NCBI RefSeq assembly: GCF_033568475.1
Contig: NC_133123.1
Span: 23,732,622 to 23,796,621 of the forward strand
From: Henckelia pumila
Lineage: Eukaryota > Streptophyta > Magnoliopsida > Lamiales > Gesneriaceae
Length of the DNA stretch: 64,000 nucleotides
Direction of reading: 5' to 3'
In this document: one piece after another, positions 58,638 through 64,000 of the stretch
How positions within the stretch are numbered: position 1 is the stretch's first letter
Layout: each line of letters begins with the position of its first letter
Notes under the pieces: model-generated
Seen by the model: only the letters and a program-made list of their open reading frames with translations
Told to the model about the DNA's origin: nothing
Database searches by the model: none
Translations under genes and position numbers: made by a program

Positions 58638-58650
58638 TGGTATCAAAGCC
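58638..58650 (+). promoter_or_regulatory. Primer binding site of the TNT1-like element
   Basis: TGGTATCAAAGCC, two bases after the LTR, matching initiator tRNA-Met with one difference. Confidence 0.85.
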
Positions 58651-58764
58651 TTGGCATAAAATTTCTTAAAATTCTGAGTATGCTCTGTGGTTGCAGCAGT
58701 GACTGATCTTCCACATCAGAAAAGATTTTTTGAGATTTTATAAGGCAGGATTATTGTAGTCAAG

Positions 58765-61700
58765 ATGATGGCAAAATACGAGATAGAAAAGTTCAATGGG
58801 AGCAATTTTTTGCTGTGGAAATTGAAGGTGCAAGCAATTCTAACAAAGGAGCGTTGATTGGCAGCTATTGGAGATAGACCGGCGGATGTCACGGACGATC
58901 AAAAGTGAAATGAGATGAATCACAATGTTGTTGCCAATTTGCACTTGGCGATAGCGGATGAAGTTTTGTCAAGTATCTCGGAAATAAAAAGCGCAAGAGT
59001 TATTTGGGATACTCTGACAAAATTGTACGAGGTCAAGTCACTACACAACAAGATTTTCCTAAAGAGAAAGCTTTATACTCTTCGGATGGCGGAATCCTCA
59101 TCGATGACCGAACATATCAACACACTGAATACTCTATTTTCCCGGCTCACCTCTATGGGGCATAAAATAGAGGAAAAAGAACGTGCGGAGCTTCTACTTC
59201 AAAGTCTACCAGATTCATACGATCAGCTCATCATCAATGTTACCAACAATGTTCTTTCGGATAATTTAAATTTTGACGACGTCTTAACTGCGGTTCTTGG
59301 AGAAGAGAGTCGTCGAAGGAACAAGGAAGATAGGTTGGAAACGTCGAAGCAAGCAGAGGCTTTACCAATGACAAGAAGAAGATTGACGGAGCGTGACTCC
59401 AGTGGGAGCCATAGATATGGTAGATCAAAGTCAAGAAGTAAGAAGAAGAATATTTACTGCTTTAAATGTGGCGGTAAAGGGCACTTCAAGAGAGAGTGTA
59501 CGAAGAGCATCGAAAAGGGATCTCAAAGAAATGTGGTCAGTACTTCAGGAAGTGGTGAAATATTATTCAGCGAAGCAGCAACGGTTGCGGAAGGCAGACA
59601 CAAATTTTGTGATGCATGGATTATGGATTCAGGAGCGACGTGGCATATGACGTCAAGGAGAGAATGGTTCGAACAGTATGAACCAATCTCAGGAGGATCT
59701 GTATTCATGAGAAACGATCATGCCTTGAAAATCGCTGGGGTCGGTACCATTAAAATCAAAATGTTTGATGGTACTATTCGCACTATACAGGAGGTACGAC
59801 ATGTGAAGGGCCTGACAAAGAATCTTTTGTCTTTGGGGCAATTGGATGATATTAGGTGAAAAACCCGTATCGAGAAAGGGATCATGAAGATTGTGAAAGG
59901 CGCGATTGTGGTTATGAAGGCAGAAAAGGTTGATGCAAATCTGTATGTATTGTTGGGGGAAACACACAAAGAGGCGGAACTAGCTGTTGCATCAATTGGT
60001 TCGGGAAAAGAATCAACAGTGTTGTGGCATAGAAAGCTTGGGCATATGTCAGAACGAGGAATGAAGATTCTCTCAGAACGAAAGCTGTTGTCGGGGCTTA
60101 CAAAAGTGAATCTACCCTTTTGTGAGCATTGTGTTACCAGTAAACAACACAGATTGAAGTTTGGCACGTCTACTGCCAAAAGCAAAGGCATATTGGAGTT
60201 GATTCATTCTGATGTTTGGCAAGCACCGGTGGTATCCCTAGGAGGAGCGAGATACTTTGTCTCGTTTATTGATGATTTTTCTAGGAGATGTTGGGTGTAT
60301 CCAATCAAGAAAAAATCAGATGTTTTCGAAATCTTCAAAGTTTTCAAGACGCGGGTTGAACTTGATTCTGACAAGAAAATAAAGTGTTTGAGGACTGACA
60401 ATGGAGGAGAATATACCAGTGATGAATTTGATGCATTTTGTCAACATGAGGGCATCAAACGATAGTTCACGACGGCTTACACGCCTCAGCAGAATGGAGT
60501 GGCGGAGCGGATGAACAAAACTTTGTTGGACAGAACAAGGGCCATGTTGAGTACTGCGGGTCTACCAAAGTCATTTTGGGCAGAAGCAGTCAAAACCGCT
60601 TCTTACATCATCAATCGTTCTCCTTCAGTGGAGATTGATTTGAAGACTCCGATGGAGGTGTGGACTGGCAAGCCAGCTGATTATTCTCGATTACATGCAT
60701 TTGGAAGTCCGGTGTACGTTATGTACAATGAGCAAGAAAGATCAAAGTTGGATTCTAAATCCAGAAAGAGTATCTTCTTGGGCTATGCTGATGGAGTAAA
60801 GGGGTTTCGCTTGTGGGATCCTAATGTCCACAAGCTTATCATCAGCAGAGATGTTATCTTCGAGGAAGATAAAGTGAAGGGAGACAAAGGCACACAGAAT
60901 TCAAAAACTACTATCATTCAGGTGGAAAACAAGACAGACGAAGATCAAGTTTCTTGTGAAGTAGTACCAGAGCACGAGGAACAAGAACCAGTTGAGTCAG
61001 AGGTTTCCAAAGTGAGGCAGTCAACTCGAGAGAGAATACCACCAAGTTGGCTTTCAGATTATGTCACTGAAAGCAACATTGCATATTGTCTATTAACAGA
61101 GGATGGTGAGCCATCGAATTTCCATGAGGCTACTCAAAGCTCAGATGTATCCCTGTGGATGACAGCGATGCAGGAAGAATTGGAAGCATTGGACAGGAAC
61201 AAAACTTGGGATCTTGTTACACTACCACGAGGAAGGAAAGTTGTCGGTAACAGATGGGTCTATAAGATCAAGCGTGATGGCAATAACCAAGTGGAGCGGT
61301 ATCGTGCAAGATTGGTTGTCAAAGGGTATGCTCAGAAAGAAGAAATTGACTTCAATGAGATATTTCTCCTGTGGTTCGGCTTTCAACAGTCAGGATAGTA
61401 TTGGCAATGTGTGTGGTGTTTGACCTACATCTAGAACAGCTAGATGTGAAAACGGCATTTCTTCATGGCGATCTTGAAGAAGAAATTTATATGCTCTAGC
61501 CAGAAGGTTTTGCAGAAAAAGGCAAAGAAAACTTGGTTTGCAGGTTGAACAAATCTCTGTACGGTCTCAAACAGGCACCGAGGTGTTGGTACAAGAGATT
61601 TGATTCCTATATCATGAGCCTTGGGTACAACAGACTCAGTGCAGACCCTTGTACGTATTTCAAGAGGTCTGGTGATGATGATTATATCATTTTGCTGTTG

Positions 61701-62666
61701 TACGTGGACGGCATGTTGGTAGCAGGCCCCAACAAAGATCGGGTCCAAGAATTGAAGGCACATTTGGTTAGGAAATTTGATATGAAGTACTTGGGACCAG
61801 CAAACAAGATTCTAGGGATGCAAGTTCACCGAGACAGAAGTAAAAGGAAGATTTGGCTTTCCCAGAAAATTTTTTTGAAGAATGTCTTGCAGCGCTTCAA
61901 CATGCAAGATAGTAAGCCAATTTCAACCCCTCTTCCTATTAACTTCAAGTTATCTTCTGAGATGTGTCCTAGCAGTAAAGCAGAGAAGATGGAGATGTCT
62001 CGAGTACCGTATGCATCAGCAGTGGGAAGTTTAATGTTCGCTATGATCTGTACTAGACCAGACATTGCACAAGCAGTGGGAGCAGTCAGTCAGTATATGG
62101 CGAATCCTGGACAAGAGCATTGGAGCACGGTTAAGAGGATCCTTAGATACATTAAGGGTACCTCGGATGCTGCATTATGTTTTGGAGGATCAGATTTTAC
62201 ACTCAGGGGCTATGTGGATTCAGATTATGCAGGTGATCCAGATAAGAGAAAATCTACTACTGGTTATGTGTTTACAATTGCAGGAGGTGCAGTCAGCTGG
62301 GTTTCAAAACTGCAAACAGTTGTGGCATTATCTACAACGGAAGCAGAATACATGGCAGCTACTCAAGCTTGCAAGGAGGCAATATGGATTAAAAGGTTAT
62401 TGGAGGAGCTTGGGCACAAACAAGAAAAGATTCCTCTGTTTTGTGACAGTCAGAGTGCCTTGCACATTGCAAGGAATCCAGCCTTTCATTCCAGGACTAA
62501 ACACATTGGAGTTCAATTTCACTTTGTTCGGGAAGTAGTAGAGGAAGGAAGTGTGGACATGCAGAAGATCCATACGAAGGATAACATTGCTGATATTCTG
62601 ACCAAACCAGTGAGTGCAGAGAAGTTTGAATGGTGTAGATCCTCAAGTGGCCTAGCAGAAACGTAA
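58765..62666 (+). pseudogene. Copia gag-pol polyprotein of the TNT1-like element, broken
   Basis: Begins MMAKYEIEKFNG. Order: gag (LHNKIFLKRKLYTLRM, zinc knuckle CFKCGGKGHFKREC), protease (WIMDSGATWHMT), pre-integrase (HRKLGHMSERG...CEHC), integrase (HSDVWQAP, FIDDFSRRCW, TDNGGEY, PQQNGVAERMN), RT ([36 protein letters not shown]), RNase H (STTEAEYMAATQ, CDSQSALHIARNP). Stops lie near 58856, 58905, 59857, 60463 and 61497; a one-base shift lies near 61370. The RT active site reads YVDG, where YVDD is expected, so a catalytic Asp is lost. Confidence 0.87.
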
Positions 62667-62729
62667 GCAGCAAGAATGGCAAGATTGAAAGGATGTGTGG
62701 AGATGTGCTTGATTCTCAATCAAATCTCC

Positions 62730-62741
62730 AAGTGGGAGAAA
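62730..62741 (+). promoter_or_regulatory. Polypurine tract of the TNT1-like element
   Basis: AAGTGGGAGAAA stands directly before the 3' LTR. Confidence 0.8.
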
Positions 62742-63219
62742 TGTCAGCAAAGGTGGGCAGGGGACATGCATTTAATGCATGTCCCAAAGTCTTCAGAGGC
62801 AGTAGAATTATTGGAGGAATCGGTCCAATCTGGTGGCAGCCATCCAATGAAGAAATTTTGTAGGAAAGAGTGAAGGAAACTTCACTCACGTACGAGGGGA
62901 GGAAGCTCTATAAAGCTCCCCTTAGCCAGTCTCATTATCCCTCAGTCTCAAGCATTCTTCTGTTCTTGAGTGCATTTCTTATCTCCTTAGTTATTTCTAT
63001 ATATTTGTGAGATAGGTTTTCTCCTGTATAAAAGAGTGAGTGTCTCTTTGAAAACACAGAGAGAGGTTATAATTCTCCAAATATTATAGTGGAATCTTTT
63101 GGTCTTGCCCGTGGTTTTTACCCTAATAATTTTTGGGGGTTTTCCACGTAAATCTTGGTGTCTAGTTATTCTTCAATTTACATAGTTTCTATCTCATGAT
63201 GCCGCACCTGGGACCAACA
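62742..63219 (+). repeat. Right (3') LTR of the TNT1-like element
   Basis: 478 bp, very close to the left LTR. Differences include a longer palindrome around GCATTTAATGC and a shortened sequence after the TATA box. Confidence 0.9.
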
Positions 63220-63342
63220 CAAAAAACATATCTCAAATTTCAAGCACTTTGAGTAGAAAAACAAAACACAAAAATCATTAAAATTCAACATTCAATGACA
63301 GATTCAAACCCAATAATTAAAAAAGACAGCGCAAAAGAATGG

Positions 63343-63421
63343 ATAACACTTACAATTAGAAATGGCGGCAGCGGCGCGAGGAGTTAACGACCGGACGTGC
63401 TGCAACCTAGGGATCACCAGG
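63343..63421 (-). other. Possible host exon fragment cut by an LTR
   Basis: On the minus strand LVIPRLQHVRSLTPRAAAAISN is open and is followed by GTAAGTG, a strong splice donor. The Arg-rich, Ala-rich and acid-free composition resembles an organelle targeting peptide. The Gypsy-type LTR begins at the first codon seen, so the start would lie on its far side. I could not find the other exons. Confidence 0.3.
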
Positions 63422-64000
63422 TGTAACACCCGGAATTTTAATACGTAAATTCGCATGCATAATTAGGAGAAATTAATTTTAAAATAAGGGTTAAATGAAT
63501 TTATGTGTTATTATGTGATTTATATGCATGATTTAAGTTATTTTAGCATTTAACCCAAAATTTGTGATTTTTGTGATTTATGGAAATTAATTGGTTTTGA
63601 TCACGTAGACGGGACCGTGGACGGATGCCAAAATATTTAGCCAAAAATATTTTATGAGTTTTATGAGCCTTAAAATAATATTTTTAAGGTATTTTGTCAA
63701 GAAAATTTTAGTATTTAATTATATATTTATTTAAGGGTTGAATTTTAGCTAAAATAAGTCATTTTAATGACTTTTGTTAATATTTAAAAATCCCTTAAGT
63801 TTTAATTTCGGGATTTAGCATTTTCCCATCAAATTATTATTATTTATTAAGGGTTTTTTTAAATATTAGTTTTATAGAATAATGTTATATTATTTAATAA
63901 TATATTTTTTTAACCTATTATCTAACCTACCCAACCCCACAACCCACTACCAAGCCGTCACTTTCATCCTGTTCATCATCTTCCTCACGTTTCATCAGCC
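63422..64000 (+). mobile_element. Start of a Ty3/Gypsy-type LTR, cut by the window end
   Basis: Begins TGTAACACCCGGAATTTTAA, the common start of plant chromovirus-type LTRs, and continues AT-rich to the window end with no coding. The other end is not visible. Confidence 0.6.

Larger units (their letters stand above)
58159..63219 (+). mobile_element. TNT1/Tork-like Ty1/Copia retrotransposon, complete structure, 5.06 kb
   Basis: LTRs of 477 and 478 bp, primer site, one gag-pol region, polypurine tract, and a perfect target duplication CAAAA (58154-58158 and 63220-63224). The polyprotein resembles transposon TNT 1-94. Coding is broken by several stops and a frameshift, so it can only move with help. 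Confidence 0.88.

Overview
This is a stretch of plant nuclear DNA. It is AT-rich, its genes have GT-AG introns, and about half of it is nested transposable elements. The protein sequences point to a eudicot, probably an asterid; the species cannot be told from the window. No tRNA, rRNA, CRISPR array or bacterial-type operon was seen.

Four host genes can be built exon by exon. They are a DER1-type derlin (17997-20313, +, 7 exons), a U-box receptor-like cytoplasmic kinase (22874-28364, +, 9 exons), a HAD-superfamily acid phosphatase of the vegetative-storage-protein type (29091-31374, -, 3 exons) and an LLP-homologue nucleolar protein (53455-54577, +, 2 exons). A possible fifth gene shows only one exon-like piece (63343-63421, -), cut by an LTR.

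Region by region. 1-2700: a decayed PIF/Harbinger accessory ORF split by a 1.9 kb solo LTR with a 5-bp target duplication. 4844-5046: a Mutator-type MITE. 5846-17198: a non-autonomous hAT element (8-bp duplication) that received a 10.1 kb Sirevirus-like Copia element (6867-16969, 5-bp duplication) carrying gag, pol and a third, envelope-position ORF. 17997-31374: three host genes, with a foldback element and a SINE in one intron. 33705-43698: a 10 kb Mutator-like element (MULE) with inverted ends, a 9-bp duplication, an open transposase, an Ulp1-type protease gene on the other strand and a small GRF-zinc-finger/membrane protein gene. 43806-51501: a small hAT element holding a 7.1 kb Copia element with 1.84 kb LTRs. 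53455-54577: the LLP gene with a Tourist MITE in its intron. 56942-57873: a cluster of Tourist-like MITEs. 58159-63219: a complete but dead 5.1 kb TNT1/Tork-like Copia element. 63422-64000: the start of a Gypsy-type LTR.

The two most unusual things are these. The Sirevirus-like element carries about a dozen copies of a nested dyad (four GTGTTG/CAACAC half-sites) in its LTRs, non-coding spacer and coding regions, with half-sites conserved and spacers variable. The MULE combines an intact-looking transposase with two accessory genes, one of them a GRF-like zinc finger joined to a membrane anchor.
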